The translations under genes were made by a program, and so were the position numbers. From contig WIXG01000065.1 in the NCBI GenBank assembly GCA_009869945.1, positions 186,001 through 250,000 of the forward strand: a stretch of 64,000 nt of DNA. Direction: 5' to 3'. This document shows positions 52,251 to 64,000 of this stretch, one piece after another. Under the pieces are notes generated by a model. It saw nothing but the letters and a program-made list of their open reading frames with translations. It was not told the DNA's origin and searched no databases. The stretch's first letter is position 1, and each line of letters begins with the position of its first letter. This DNA comes from Mesaphorura yosii. Taxonomy: Eukaryota; Arthropoda; Collembola; Poduromorpha; Tullbergiidae.

Positions 52251-55200
52251 ATGTCAGAATCACCGAAGAGAAGCAGTGATAGCGAGAATATTTCAAGCAG
52301 TCCTAAGAGGGCTAAAGTCATGGCCCAGTCTCAGCCTCTGTCGCATAGGAAGGCGCTCAGTGGGATTCCGTGCCCTTCGACTCGAGTTTCGTCATCTCAA
52401 GGGTCAAGACCTCGCAGGACTACTACCACTCCTGCTGATGACATCGCTAAGACAAACGAAGTGGCTGAGCTGTTACGAAGTGCGATGAGAAAGACGCACA
52501 ATGCTCAACCCGAACCAGATTTAGGCCAACAAATTGAGGTTAGTTACACTAACAGACAGTGTCAGTCAGGCCACTGTCGCTGTGCGCACTGCTCACTCCT
52601 GTTACAGCCATGCTAACTCAACCTGTGCCTTTGTTCTGTCTACTTTAGGCTAACATTGTGGAACAAACCTCTGGCATAATTAAGACTCTTCGACTTTACA
52701 ACTTCATGTGCCATAAGGCGTATAAGTGCGACTTTCATCCCAACCTAAACTTAATTACTGGTGAAAATGGATCTGGCAAGAGTGCTGTCTTATCTGGTAT
52801 TCTGGTGGGCTTGGGAGCTAAAGCTCTCACAACTGCTCGCACGAAATCTATAAAAGGTACGATTTTTCTTCGTACAGTCTGGTACAGTATGCAAACTCTT
52901 TCGTTAGTATCGTCAGTCAGTCTAATTCTAATTGCTTTGTCCAATTTTCTAGATCTTGTCAAAACTGGAGAGAACTTTGCCAAAATTGAAATTGAACTCA
53001 TGAATCGTGGATTGCTGGATTCTGACAAATACAGCGAGGTGATCACGATTGAGAGATTAATAGACAGCAGAGGTCCCTCCTCATACAAAATTCGCAGCTT
53101 CGGAAAATGGCGACCTTTACGAAAAGCCGAGCTTGACTATATTCTAATGACCTTGGGGATTCAGCTGGAGAATCCGGTTGCAATTTTAAATCAGGAGACT
53201 GCAAGAAGCTTTCTTCGCTCTAAAGATCCTAAGGACAAGTGAGCAATTTGAGTCTATCTCCTTTCTGTTGAGTTGACTCTTCTTTGTGGCTGAACTTACA
53301 TAACTTACATTTAGAGGGATTTTCTGCTTTCACTTTTTGTTAGATACAAGCTGTTTTATGAAGGAACTCTCTTGAAGTCATGCGATGATCTTTTAAGAGA
53401 CAGCAAGTCGAATATTGAGGCGTCAAGGGAGAACTTCGAGAAAACTAGGGAGGTATGTTCAGGCACTCATCCGTATGTGTCGCACAAATAATTGGAGAGA
53501 ATATGATATATGTGTCACAGGTAATTAACGCCCAGAATGCTGAAATCAAAAGGCTGCAGAACCTGATGCGAAAAATAGCCGAAGTTGACGAAATGAAGAA
53601 GCATGTGAAGACTTTGGAAGTCGAGGGTGCTTGGGCCAGAGTGAATGTTTCAGAGCAGGCAATCGACTCATGCAAGAAGAAGGTGGAGGAGAAGGACCAA
53701 AAGATAAAAAAGTTGGAAGAGGGACAGGAAAAATTGCTGCAGCAGCAACAAGTGCTTATTGATGAAGCATCGTAAGTATTCTAGTAATTTTTAGTACTTC
53801 CTATCAGAGATAAGAATAATATCATTGCCAAATCCGGAAAGGAAGTGCACCGGACATTGGTTTGGATCATTGAATCTCTAACGCTAATAATTCTTTTTCT
53901 TCCTTCAGGCCGACTAGCCGCCAAAAAGAAGAGTTGAATAAAGAATTGAAACTTAAGCAATCTGAATATGAAAACGTTCGTCGCGAATGGCAGACACTTC
54001 ATAAAGCTCTGGCTGAGCACAGAACAACGCTTCGACTTGGAAAGCCTCAAGAGGAAAAACTGAGAAATGGTGTTCAAAAAATCGAAAGCAACGTTGAGAA
54101 ACTGAAAAAGATTTCACAGGAAGCAGAAGAAGCATGCAGGCGTGAAGTCACTGAAAAGAAGGAACAAATGGAGATGGAGAGAGCAAGACTTGCTTCAGAA
54201 GTAAATACACTGAAAGCTGATGGGCAGCAATTCAGAAATGGGGCGGATGTCTGCAGAACAGAATTGGTGAATCTTGAAAGAAAGATGTATGAACTCAGCC
54301 AACAATTAAGTAAGTCCTTTTTTAATGGATATGGGTAAACCATATCCATTAGTCGGTATTCTAATACTCCCATGCACAAAATCTCTGTTCTATTGTTAGA
54401 GCGTTTAAACGATGAACTAAAGGACCTGAACCAAAATAGGGTGAACAAGTACGCAGTATTTGGCCCACAAATGGAAACTTTGATTGCGAAAATTAAAGCA
54501 AATCAAAACAGATTTCGCAAACAACCACGCGGCCCTTTCGGTGCTTGCTTCACGGTGAAAGTTAGTAAAGTTTGAACTTTGTTTCTTGACTTCCTTCCCG
54601 TACATTTTTTGGGTTTCTGTCACTTGAATATAATTTTTGATTTTCTCTCCAACTAAGGATAAAAAATGGGCAGCTGTTATCGAACATGTTATCGGTGGAG
54701 CTTTACATACTTTCATCGTTGATAACTCTGAGGATTCGACGTTGCTCAACACACTAATTAAACAAGTTCATGGAACAAGAGACTCGATGGGAGGTACTGG
54801 AGGAAGAGATTCGATGGGAGGTGCAGGAGGCAGACGGCCAAATGTGTTTCTCATGGAATTTGGCACCCAGGTATGTTCAAATTCCTCTTATACGAATTGC
54901 AAATGAAAGAAATTTGCTTATCTTCTCTGGCTGCTCTGGTTCTCCTGTAATAGGCGTACGACATTTCAAGAGGACGGGCAACAATGAGAAGTCACCCGTC
55001 GATTTTGGATATGCTCAACGTAGAAAATGACGACTACGTTATCAAGAATGCTCTCTGTGATATGGTCAAAGCTGAAAGAATTTTGCTATTTGAAAATAAG
55101 GTTGACGCCTTGGAAGTTTTGAAAGACTCACATGCTCCAGGGTATGCATGCTTGTGCTTCATTTTGGAATTGGTGAAATGAAGTAGCAACCTAACGCATA

Positions 55201-57588
55201 AGAGTAATAAAATTCTTGATTTAACTTCAAAGGTTTCCTCGAACCTGCATAGCTGGGTTTTCCTTAGATTTCTACAAAATTTCACCAGATCCTGGCTTCA
55301 GAGCAGACGTTCGACGTCCGACGCAGGCTAAGTACTTGAGGATGGATACTGGAGATAAATCGATGTAAGTACCCAGTTGTGATTGTGACAGCATATGACA
55401 ATAAGGAAAGCTAAGTAAGGCAAAATGTAAGTATATGTAACCCCAATCCAACTAATTTTGGTTGTGTTCAGATCATTGAAAGACGAAATCATGGCTCTGG
55501 AAAACCAATGCAAGCAGCTTCGCCCTTTGATAGACACTAAACGCAAAGAAGAAGCTGAACTTCGAGCTGAGTTTTCAAGACGGGACGAAAAGCGTGCGAA
55601 CTTGCAAAGAAAATGCCACCAACTCGGCATGGAAATTCAGTCTTTAGTTGCGAAAACGAGTACGCGCACAACTGATGTAAACAGTTATGTAAGTATTGAT
55701 TATATACCAGTATTAATCGTATAATTGGTAACGAAGTAAGAAACCGAAACCACCCTTTATTCGTTTGTTTGCCTGCAGATCGAGGAATTGAATGATATGC
55801 AAAATGAACTCAGAGTTGTAGTGGAGGCCAATGAAGCGGCGAAAGAGTTCATAAACGAAAATAAAATTAAACTGGAAGAACTAACTGCTAAAAAAGGAGA
55901 AGCTGAAAACGAGGTTCAAGTGGTTCAAGAAAAAATTTCTAATTTTGAAGGAAGTAAAGACCTTCTGAAAGGAAGAATTGAGAAATTAAACACGGTAATC
56001 AATTGAGTCCGAGCAATACTTTCAAAATTCAAAAGTGTGCTTTTCTAAATGAATGTTCTGCTAAACTCTTCTACAGTCACTTCAGAAATTCGTCAGTTTA
56101 GTTAGACAAGCTAAGGCTGATAAGGAAGTACTTGAGAGGGATGTACAAGAAGCCGAGCAAGAATCACAAACTCGCGTTGCAGCTGCCGAAGCTCTTGGGG
56201 AGAAAGTTGAAACTAATCGGTAAGTGACGCCGATATGAAAGTTCACACTGGGCGTTGTTTACGCCGCCGTGACCTGTGGAAATCTTATGATGAACAAATG
56301 ACAATCCAACGTTGAGGCTAAAATGATAGCATCTTGATAGTAGAACTGAAGAATTGTTTCTTGGTTTAATGTCGGTGTCCAAGTGTGAATCCAAATGTGA
56401 AGTGTTTCATTCTTAATGCCCGGTTTAACTTCCCATGACAGAAATCCTAACGAAATCAAATCGGAGTTGGCGACATGTCAAGCGAAGATTACCGAAGCGG
56501 AGAAACATCTTGGGGACAAGAGGAGGATTGCGACGGAGCTCAAAGAAACGAAGAATAAGTACGAATCCTTCCAAGCGGACTTCAGAGTCTGGTACAGTTT
56601 GTATTTGGTGAGTCAACAGTGAATCCATCTTACTGTCTTTACTTTTTTGTGGCATTGCTAATCAAAGCCTTGTCGTGCACTCTTGCAGACTCTTCTTGGA
56701 ACCATCAGATCTCAAGACAAGCTGTTCCAAAGGTCGGTGACAACCATCACAACTTCACTTCAGACATTCTTCAAAGGATTGATTGGCTACAGAGGTTATC
56801 AGGTAACTGAGTGACTGATTCTAACTTCCAATAATTTCAAGTCTATTATTGGCTTTACCAGTTGGTTTAGCATTTGATTTAAGTACTTAAATCCCTTACC
56901 CTGCGTTTGTTTAACATGATCTCTATCTCCTACAGGGTACCTTAACCATTGATAACGCCAGAAAGGAACTATTCTATTTCGTTTGCCCTGACGGAGAGGC
57001 AAGTTCTCGTATCGCAAAAGTCATGAGTACAAATGACACGAAAGTTATCAAGTACGTTTTCAGACTTGCTAAAATGAAAAAAATGGTTCTTATTCTAATT
57101 CTTGACTTAAAACGAATAGAAATTTCTTGGCGGAGTACGGTATGGGCCTTTCTGGAGGCGAGTGCTCATTTTCGACCATATGCTTCATCGTTTCAATGTG
57201 GCAAGCAATGCAGTGTCCGTTCTTCATGCTGGACGAGTTCGACGTATTTATGGACGCGTTCAACAGGAAAGCGAGTCAAAACGCCTTGATATCTCATGCA
57301 AAACGATATTCTGGTCGTCAATTCTTTCTCCTTTCTCCGTTGGAGCTCACTGAAATGCCGGATAAGGACTCTGCAAAAATTTTCAAGTAAGATTTACTCT
57401 AAATATAAAAATTTGTTCCCCAAAACATCTAGTTGCGATTAACACTTGCTTCCAACAGGCTGTACCCACCGAACAGGACCGATCAAAATGGTTCCAGACG
57501 AGTGGATGAAGAACAAGAAAGCTCAGATGGCGTAGCTTCCACTCCAGAACCTCCGGCTGCTCCTCTGAAACGCCGAAAACGAGTTTAA
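52251..57588 (+). CDS. SMC6: SMC6, structural maintenance of chromosomes protein 6
   Basis: Eighteen exons: 52251-52538, 52649-52856, 52953-53238, 53344-53452, 53521-53771, 53909-54309, 54400-54560, 54658-54870, 54954-55141, 55233-55364, 55472-55688, 55779-55994, 56077-56219, 56442-56607, 56689-56802, 56936-57051, 57120-57386, 57459-57588. They give 1201 residues. A basic Ser-rich tail of about 100 residues precedes the N-head, with Walker A GENGSGKS at 134-141. Coiled coil, hinge (about 515-745) and the returning coiled coil follow. The C-head has signature LSGGECS at 1080-1086 and Walker B MLDEFDVFMD with Asp1108/Glu1109. SMC6 pairs with SMC5 and the NSE proteins to compact DNA and resolve recombination intermediates. 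The signature Cys1085 replaces an arginine that, to my knowledge, is nearly invariant. The hinge has a two-copy RDSMGG repeat. The ATG at 52251 follows a splice acceptor; the frame is open upstream to 52173. Confidence 0.95.
54324..54350. repeat. Perfect 11-bp inverted repeat in SMC6 intron 6
   Basis: AATGGATATGG and CCATATCCATT are separated by five bases (gtaaa), beginning 14 bases downstream of the intron's 5' splice site. In the pre-mRNA this would form a stable hairpin close to the donor and could influence splicing. Confidence 0.85.
54778..54831 (+). repeat. Two-copy 27-base tandem repeat in the SMC6 hinge
   Basis: Two in-frame 27-base units encode RDSMGGTGG and RDSMGGAGG, followed by R. 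They differ at three third-codon positions and one first-codon position. The units insert a flexible Gly-rich segment between hinge strands. Confidence 0.9.
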
Positions 57589-58009
57589 CCGTGCAGCATT
57601 CCGTTGACTACTCAGATCTTTCCACCTTTCTCAAACTTTAACTTGCCTTAATCTTATGATTCTCATTCATTCTTCTTAACTGTAAATAATTCCGGGTCTT
57701 ATCTTATATAATGTGGTAACTGAAACGTGGATCTAATAATATTAATTTTGTGAATTTCGTCACTTGTGATATGAAGTAATATGCATTTTATATGCTGGCA
57801 AAAGGTACCTGTGACTATGGAAGTTCTTATCACCTTCATGCGTTATCTTTAATCAAATCCATCATCGTGTCCATCCTCAACCTGTGTAAGGCATGGAAGC
57901 TCGCTGACAAAATTGAGAGTCTAGCCCGAGTGAAAATTTTGAAAAGTGTGTCTAAATTCTAGCATCGTCATTCGCTGGCCGCCTTCCTTTGCCTTGCCAC
58001 ACGCGGCAA
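57589..58009. other. SMC6 3' flank and spacer
   Basis: AT-rich sequence after the SMC6 stop with no recognised gene. A possible splice acceptor (aaattctag) ends at 57962. Confidence 0.35.
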
Positions 58010-58451
58010 TGCCACCTAAACGTGGAACAGTTGTCATGAGTTCCACCGCGTACGAATCTCATCCACGCCCGACCCATACATTGATCCCGAGTATTTCGCA
58101 CAAGTCCAAGCCAATCGGACTAAGGCAAAGCTCAAGGCAGAAGAGGGCACTAAAACTAGTTGGTTAGTGCGATGTGAAGTCAAAATCGCGCTGCTTTTCC
58201 GAGCCGATCTGAATAATTTTTCGTACAGTTTATCCAGGTACTTTCGAAAGGTACGTTGCTGTTGTTTTTGTAAGAAGAGAACGAATCATCTCGGTGGGGA
58301 TCAACATCTCGGACCGGCTCCTGAAGCTCAAGTCAGTGGCAGCGTGCATTCTGTGAAGGTCAAAATCAAGTCTACCAGTCCAAGCCTGGATCTGAGTAGA
58401 GATCGCCAAGGTACGAGTCGGCCCCCACCACCTCCTCCTCTCACGATGTGA
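58010..58451 (+). CDS. Doubtful small spliced gene, frame uncertain
   Basis: Two overlapping frames look partly coding. Frame one opens with ATG at 58010 (MPPKRGTVVMSSTAYESH). Frame two contains a more protein-like stretch, YIDPEYFAQVQANRTKAKLK (about 58077-58136), with no usable ATG nearby. Both can use a donor at about 58162 (gttagt) and an acceptor ending near 58237 (tttatccag). Frame two then continues through a Cys-rich segment (RCCCFCKK) to a Pro-rich end (PPPPPPLTM) and stops at 58451. No family is recognised. It may be a lineage-specific small gene or fortuitous ORFs; exon ends and even frame should be treated as provisional. Confidence 0.22.
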
Positions 58452-59208
58452 GAAGAAGGTTACGTACTTGTACTACTTTGAATGGCGAAAGGCAATTAAT
58501 TTGATTATAAACATTTGATACGTCTTCATTTGAATGTCTTATGTTTATCAAAGAAAATAGAAATCAAAATTTAGACAGGGCACAGCAATAACTTGTAGAT
58601 GATGGATGATGGCGCTGTTTAGTTTCGACAATTCCACGTTCTATCGCATTCCTTTACATAATCGCTGGCAATGCACAAATAGTTCTTGTTCGTAGACATT
58701 TTTAGCGTCAGCAGTATTCTTTCGCCGTGCTTGAGTGCCGGTTTTTGGTCTAAAATCCAAGATTTTGGTTTTTGGTTTATTAAATTAGATTTCTTAAAGA
58801 ATTTCCTCTCGAATCAGCCATCAGCGTCTCCATCATCTTTGTTCGTCCCGCCTGGCCTGAAACCTCAAACGATGTCGCACCAGCTTTAATTACATTCTCT
58901 CTTGCAAATGTAAGCGGGCCGGTTGAAGGAGATTCAAATCGTTCTCAATGCGCAAAACCGCAAAAACGTACCGGTTTAATTTAACATTCGCAATCAGTTT
59001 AGTTAGCCAGCTACCGGAGGTCAGCATCGGCCAGGTCAAGTGCTGTTAGAACAGATAATCCACCTTTCCTGTGATTTCAATTCCATGTGAGACGTGAAGT
59101 CATTGGAAGTTTCAGAATACAACTTCTGCAGACAGTTGACAGTTGGAATCGTGAAAAACGTGATAGAAGAATCTGAACTTCCCAAATCGCACAGTGAGTG
59201 GCACAGGC
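58452..59208. other. Spacer upstream of SART3
   Basis: No coding sequence is recognised. The sequence ends in a probable SART3 5' UTR; gtgagtggcacag just before the ATG resembles a micro-intron or chance splice-like sequence. Confidence 0.35.
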
Positions 59209-62200
59209 ATGACTGATATGGAAGCATCTGATCCAATGCAAGACGAGAACGACTTGGACTCGACATCCTCATCTAGTGAAGGTGATACCACCGATTCGGA
59301 GGGTGAGGACAATGCTGGCCAAAGTCCCAAGGAGAATGATGAAGATATGGAGGAGGAAACGGAGAATGATGAAGAACTGCTTGCACAATTAAGTGATATC
59401 AACTATAAGGTAAGGAACGATGAAGAATATCTTATCGATTGCCATTATTTCGTCCGTGACACCCATGTATTTGTGATTCTTTTTCAGTTGAGTGGCGAGC
59501 CATTTTCTTATGATCTCTACGTGGAAAAGATTAAGTTACTGAACAGACTGGGTGATACCGAAGCTCTCCGTGAAACGCGAGAGAAACTCAGTCAATTATA
59601 CCCATTGAACGAGAAATTATGGCTCGATTGGATTCACGACGAGATGAATTTGATGTCAGGCTCAGAAGACCGTGCAAAAATTACTGAGTTATTCGAACGG
59701 GCTGTTAAAGACTATTTATGTAAGTTGCGAAGAATGTCATTTATTGCAAGTAATCCCTCGCTCATTTTGCGGGTTTCTTTCTTCACAGCAATCGACATTT
59801 GGTTGGAATATGTCCAATTTCAACTTGGTGACATTTCCCAAGAAAACGGAATCGAGAGTTGCCGGCAACTGTTCGAACGTGCACTGAGCAGCGGAGGTCT
59901 TCATGTTCCAATGGGAGCGGTTCTTTGGGATATGTACCGTGAATTTGAGGGAGCCGTGCTTGGGATGACTGACCCATCGAAGCTGGAAGAGCAGGAACAA
60001 CGTTACATTTCGCTATGCAAGCGACAACTCGCTGTACCGCTATTTGGTCTAGAAAATACGTACAAACAGCTCAAGTCAAAAGTAGAGATTGACGACCCCA
60101 CCGAAGCCAACTACAAAGCGGCAATGGAAAAACTGAAATCTATAAGCGAATGGGAAGACAAACTTGTAAGCTTTTACCTGTCAAAGCCTACTTAAAATGC
60201 ATACATTCAGTTTGCATTTTGGCTTTTATGCTTAGGTGGATGAAAACATTGAAAGTAAAGTTGATATATACAAGAAGTACTTGGAAGCAGAAAAGGAAGC
60301 GAAAACAAATCCGGCCCGCAGGATTTGTAAGTTAAAGCCTGGCTGCTGAGTTAGAATTCGAAATCACATACTCATTTTCATTGCTGTGTTTGTAGGTTTG
60401 TATGAAAGAGCTCTGGCCGACAACCCACTTGACAGCTCATTGTGGTTAGACTTTTACGAGTACACACTGGGAATCAACTTGGAAGACATGAGTCTTGATG
60501 TGATTACCCGAGCCTCCAGAAACTGCCCCTGGATCATTAATATTTGGACAAACTATTTGTGTCACATGGAGCAACATGGCACAAGTCAAGAAGAAGTTAA
60601 AGGTTTACACTGTAAAAGGTAAAGAAAATTCTTAACATTACTATCTATTGCTTATTGCATTATTTTAGAAACATTTGAAAAAGCCATTTTGTACTGCGCA
60701 ACTGGAGAACAAGCAGGAACACTTTGGCTAAGATACGTTGAAATCTTGAAAAGGCGCATTGACTTTGGCAATCCAAAGGAGGCAGATGTTCAGCTCTTCG
60801 ACAAAACTATTCAGGCTGCTGATCAACATCTTCGCCAACGTAAGTTTTACAAATATGACCTGGTACATTCTTCGGGAAACATGGGTGTCCAATACACGCT
60901 CTCCTGCTTTGCAGTTCTCGAAGAGCCGAACGATATTATTTGTCAGCTACTTCTCTTTCACGCCCGCACCAAAACAACTTTATCAAAATCCATGGAGGGC
61001 TCGAAGGACATTTGGTCTGATATCTTTAAGAGAGGTTATGGGTCACAGTTCAAGGTGTGGTTGTACGCACTCGACTTGGACAAGCAATTCAAGGCTGAGC
61101 CCAAGGATCTGCGAAAAAGATTTGAGAAAGGTCTTGCAAGCGTGAAAGATCATCCTGAGTTGGTCATGGATCTTTGGATGAACTACGAAAGAGATTGTGG
61201 AGACGTGAAATCTATGCGATATTTCGAGGCAAAAATCGCGAAATGGGTTAAGAAAGCCGAGGAAGAATATCAAAATCAATCCAAATCGAATACGAGTATC
61301 GCATTTACGTCGAACAAGCGAAGGGAAGGCTTGGGGTTCAAGGTAAAGAGCTGACAAGCATTATTTATTTGCCTCAACCAGTTGGATTTTTCTCCGATAT
61401 TAACAACGGTTTCTCATTTTTCAACAGAGGCAGAGGTTTAACCAGCAAGATCAAGTTCCTGAGAAGCGTGGTAAATTTGATGCAAATGCCAAGCAAAGAA
61501 AGCCCCTGCAGAACATGTCAATTGACGAGCCAGACAAGCCTAAGTCAGAGTTTAAAGTCCCTCTTCCTCCAAACATACCAATGAAAGAAAAAACTGGAGA
61601 GAAAGACAAGGGTTTATCAATCAGTAAGAAGAAAGCTCCAACAGAAGAATACATACCCGAGGAATGGAAATGGGATCCAAAGAATAATGAAAGGGCCGTC
61701 TTCGTTAGCAATTTGGACAAGGACACAGATGATGTGAAGCTGCGTGAATTCTTCTCTGAGTTGGGAGGAATTGAGAAAATACTGATAGCGCGAAACTTCA
61801 GAGGAGATTCTAAAAAATTCGGATACGTATGTTTCATCACGAAGGTAGCGTGAACTGACTAGCATAACTACAACTCCGGTTTGAACTATGTTCTGATTTA
61901 ATTTGCCTGGTTAAATTTTTAGGATGATGCACAAAAGGCTCTGGCCAAGGATCGACAACCTTTGGGCGGACGACCTGTGTTTGTATCCAAATGCGATCCA
62001 GACAAGTCTAGCCGCACCGCCCAAGCTCCAATCAAATTCAGAACCGGATTGGAGAAGGACAAACTTTTTGTCAAAGGTGAGTTTAGTGAATGATTTAAAA
62101 AGTGTCTGGACATTGCATTGGGCTTCAGCAATCACACATTACGCGCATGCAATATCATTTTCAATTTTCAGGTATTCCTATCACAACTAAGCCCGATGAA

Positions 62201-62621
62201 CTTAGACAACTTTTTGAGAAGTACGCGAAGGTGAAAGAATGCAGACTGGTAACCTATCGTAATGGGGAATCCAAAGGCCTAGCATATGTCGACTTCTTTG
62301 ACGACGAAAACGCACGACTGGCACTAAGCAAGACTGATGGGCTAGAGTTTCAAGGAAGTACGCTGAGCGTTGCGTTCAGCAATCCGCCAAAGAGGCCAAC
62401 AAAGGACGAATTTGCAGGGTAAGTTTCTCGTGAGTTCTACCGCTGTTTAAATCTTCAAGTCAGTTGTTCACAAATGCTTTTTATTAAATAGGCCTTCAGT
62501 TCGCCGTGCGCCCACGATGTTTGTGCCGAGATCCCTGCAGATTGCTTCCAAGTCAGACACAAAACCAGAATCGGCTACTCCAATGAGCAACCAAGATTTT
62601 CGTAATTTATTGAAGAAATAA
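59209..62621 (+). CDS. SART3: SART3, U4/U6 snRNP recycling factor
   Basis: Eleven exons (59209-59409, 59488-59719, 59789-60165, 60236-60326, 60396-60602, 60669-60839, 60915-61342, 61428-61844, 61923-62076, 62172-62418, 62492-62621) give 884 residues. An acidic N-terminal tail (about 1-65) precedes HAT repeats to about residue 540 (WLDWIHDEMNL, IWLEYVQFQLG, LWLDFYEYTLG, LWLRYVEILKRR, VWLYALDLDKQF, LWMNYERDCGD). A basic linker follows, then two RRMs. RRM1 is near 658-732 (AVFVSNLDKDT, KKFGYVCF) and RRM2 near 755-830 (LFVKGIPITT, GLAYVDFF). The conserved end NQDFRNLLKK matches the family's C-terminal LSm-binding tail. SART3 (Prp24-like) reanneals U4 and U6 snRNAs and brings the deubiquitinase USP15 to the spliceosome; it is nuclear and concentrates in Cajal bodies. 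Length is slightly below the human 963. A poly(A) signal is at 62867. Confidence 0.95.
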
Positions 62622-62866
62622 ACGACTGTCGTTAGCGTGGGTTCGCTTTGTTTGTTGTTTTCCGTTCTTCTTACTCTCCGTCTTCACATCAAATGAAAAA
62701 ATATTTTTATTTTGGCATTTCAAACCTTTCAACCTAAAGTTAAATGACACCATTCATAGTTTGTATCAGAGGAACGAGTGTAGAATCGACTTGCACTTGT
62801 AATTCCTATTTTTCTTGCTTACAAACTTATAATAATAGTCTTTGTTAAGAAATAAGTTAGTTAATA

Positions 62867-62872
62867 ATAAAA
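62867..62872 (+). promoter_or_regulatory. Poly(A) signal AATAAA, SART3
   Basis: The hexamer lies 246 bases after the SART3 stop. Confidence 0.55.
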
Positions 62873-64000
62873 TAATCATTACAAAGTAATGAGAACGAAA
62901 GTACATCTTGTCTCGAAATGGTTTACCCATCTGGCCACGTAAAACGAACAGATAATGGTTTTAAAAGGCTTTCTTTGATGGTAATAATATTTACGTATTA
63001 GATGTGATAGAAGAAAATTTCGATTAATTCTGATGGCGTAAATATAACCAGGCGTCCTTCGCAACACATTTATGTATGTGCCTTCAGTCACATCTTTACG
63101 TCTGTTTCACTATGTTTTTCTGATGGAAGCAACTTTGTAGTGAACAGTTACCCCACAAAATGGTCCCTTGAAACTGAGTACAACAAGGGGTCAGCTCCTA
63201 AATTTCAAAATCACCTTGCCTCTTCCGCTGCCACCTCACACTGCACTTAAGCCTTACGCTTTCAATTTCGGGGGACTCACGTTGAGGAGTCAGATCTTAC
63301 ACATTTATTACGGTGTGATCACATATTTTCAAGTGCGAATTGTTTCCTTCCGCTGCCATTAATGAATTGACCGGAGCAATTTGGAAGCCAGGGATTTGCA
63401 ACTCGTACATAATCTTATCAATTATTGACTGTTTAGCTAATGTTGAATTGTTGCGTTCACTCTTAAAGAAAACCATGCTCGCTAATCTACTGCATCGAGA
63501 AAAGTGGAAGCAGCATTTATTTGCCTAGAAAAGACAAACGATGACAGACAAACACACACTTGCACTCATTGGAATTACGCATTGTTTTCTACTCAACTGA
63601 CACCATAAATAGCAGAACCAATTACCGTGAACAAAATTAGCTTTCAGCTTCGTGTCATGCATAATGATGAGTTTGTCAAACAAGCAAGCAAAGGCAATGC
63701 TTATGCGAGGCGACATGACATGACAAGGCGAAGGGCAGGGTGAGACGTGGACTGCAGACGTTTTCAGTAAGCACTGCATGCAGAAACTTCATCTTCAAAT
63801 TCCCTATTGTCCCAATTTGATCGCCCATCAATTCCAATTAGCTCCTATCTTCTTCAGCGCAGATACAGCAGCAGTAGCGAGTAGCGTAGCTTTCGTTAAC
63901 ATTGCATGGAGGAAACACATCATTCCTCAATCGAAATGAAAATGACTTTTTGTGTCACAACAATACAACAAAGCATTCAATAGTATTGTTATGCGGGTCT
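62873..64000. other. Terminal stretch, no gene recognised
   Basis: Short ORFs only, none protein-like. It may belong to the promoter or an intron of a gene beyond the window. Confidence 0.4.

Overview
The window is eukaryotic nuclear DNA. Every protein-coding locus is split by short GT-AG introns, mostly 50-120 bases. There are no ribosome binding sites or operons, poly(A) signals follow several stop codons, and the products are animal-type: a lifeguard-like protein, TMEM184, syntaxin-8, SLC17 transporters, phospholipid scramblases, SAAL1, a group VI (iPLA2-type) phospholipase and SART3. A compact-intron invertebrate, most likely an arthropod (a springtail or small crustacean would fit), is my best guess. 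The species cannot be fixed from sequence alone. All gene models below were spliced by eye by following the reading frame across GT-AG junctions. Every listed multi-exon CDS closes without a frameshift, except the doubtful 58 kb locus.

Layout. 1-8 kb: a multipass Bax-inhibitor/lifeguard-like gene (+), then about 6 kb with no recognisable gene. 8.8-14.3 kb: TMEM184-type membrane protein (-). 17.3-18.0 kb: a short syntaxin-8 (+). 18.4-24.7 kb: two SLC17 (sialin/vesicular-transporter type) genes in the same orientation (-), with a small single-exon orphan ORF between them. 28.8-30.3 kb: a lipase of the pancreatic-lipase superfamily (+). 32.1-34.7 kb: SAAL1 (+). 35.3-36.8 kb: RRS1 ribosome-biogenesis factor (+). 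37.1-39.6 kb: a tandem pair of divergent scramblase-like genes (-). 41.7-45.7 kb: an ankyrin-repeat iPLA2 phospholipase (+), convergent with RRN3/TIF-IA (-) at 46.1-48.7 kb. 49.6-51.4 kb: a stand-alone SMC6 hinge gene (+), directly followed by full-length SMC6 (+) at 52.3-57.6 kb. 59.2-62.6 kb: SART3 (+).

The most interesting element is the gene at 49619-51418. It encodes only the hinge of SMC6 plus short coiled-coil stubs, with no ATPase head. All five of its introns match, in position and phase, five consecutive introns of the neighbouring SMC6 gene. It is therefore a tandem partial duplication that has stayed open and diverged, giving a 'headless SMC6' that could compete for or modulate the SMC5/6 hinge.

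Functionally the window is a mixture of housekeeping genes: Pol I initiation (RRN3), 60S assembly (RRS1), U4/U6 snRNP recycling (SART3), SMC5/6 chromosome maintenance, endosomal fusion (syntaxin-8) and lipid handling (iPLA2, scramblases, lipase). I see no evidence of an operon-like link between them. I found no convincing tRNA, rRNA, transposon, virus-derived gene or CRISPR array.
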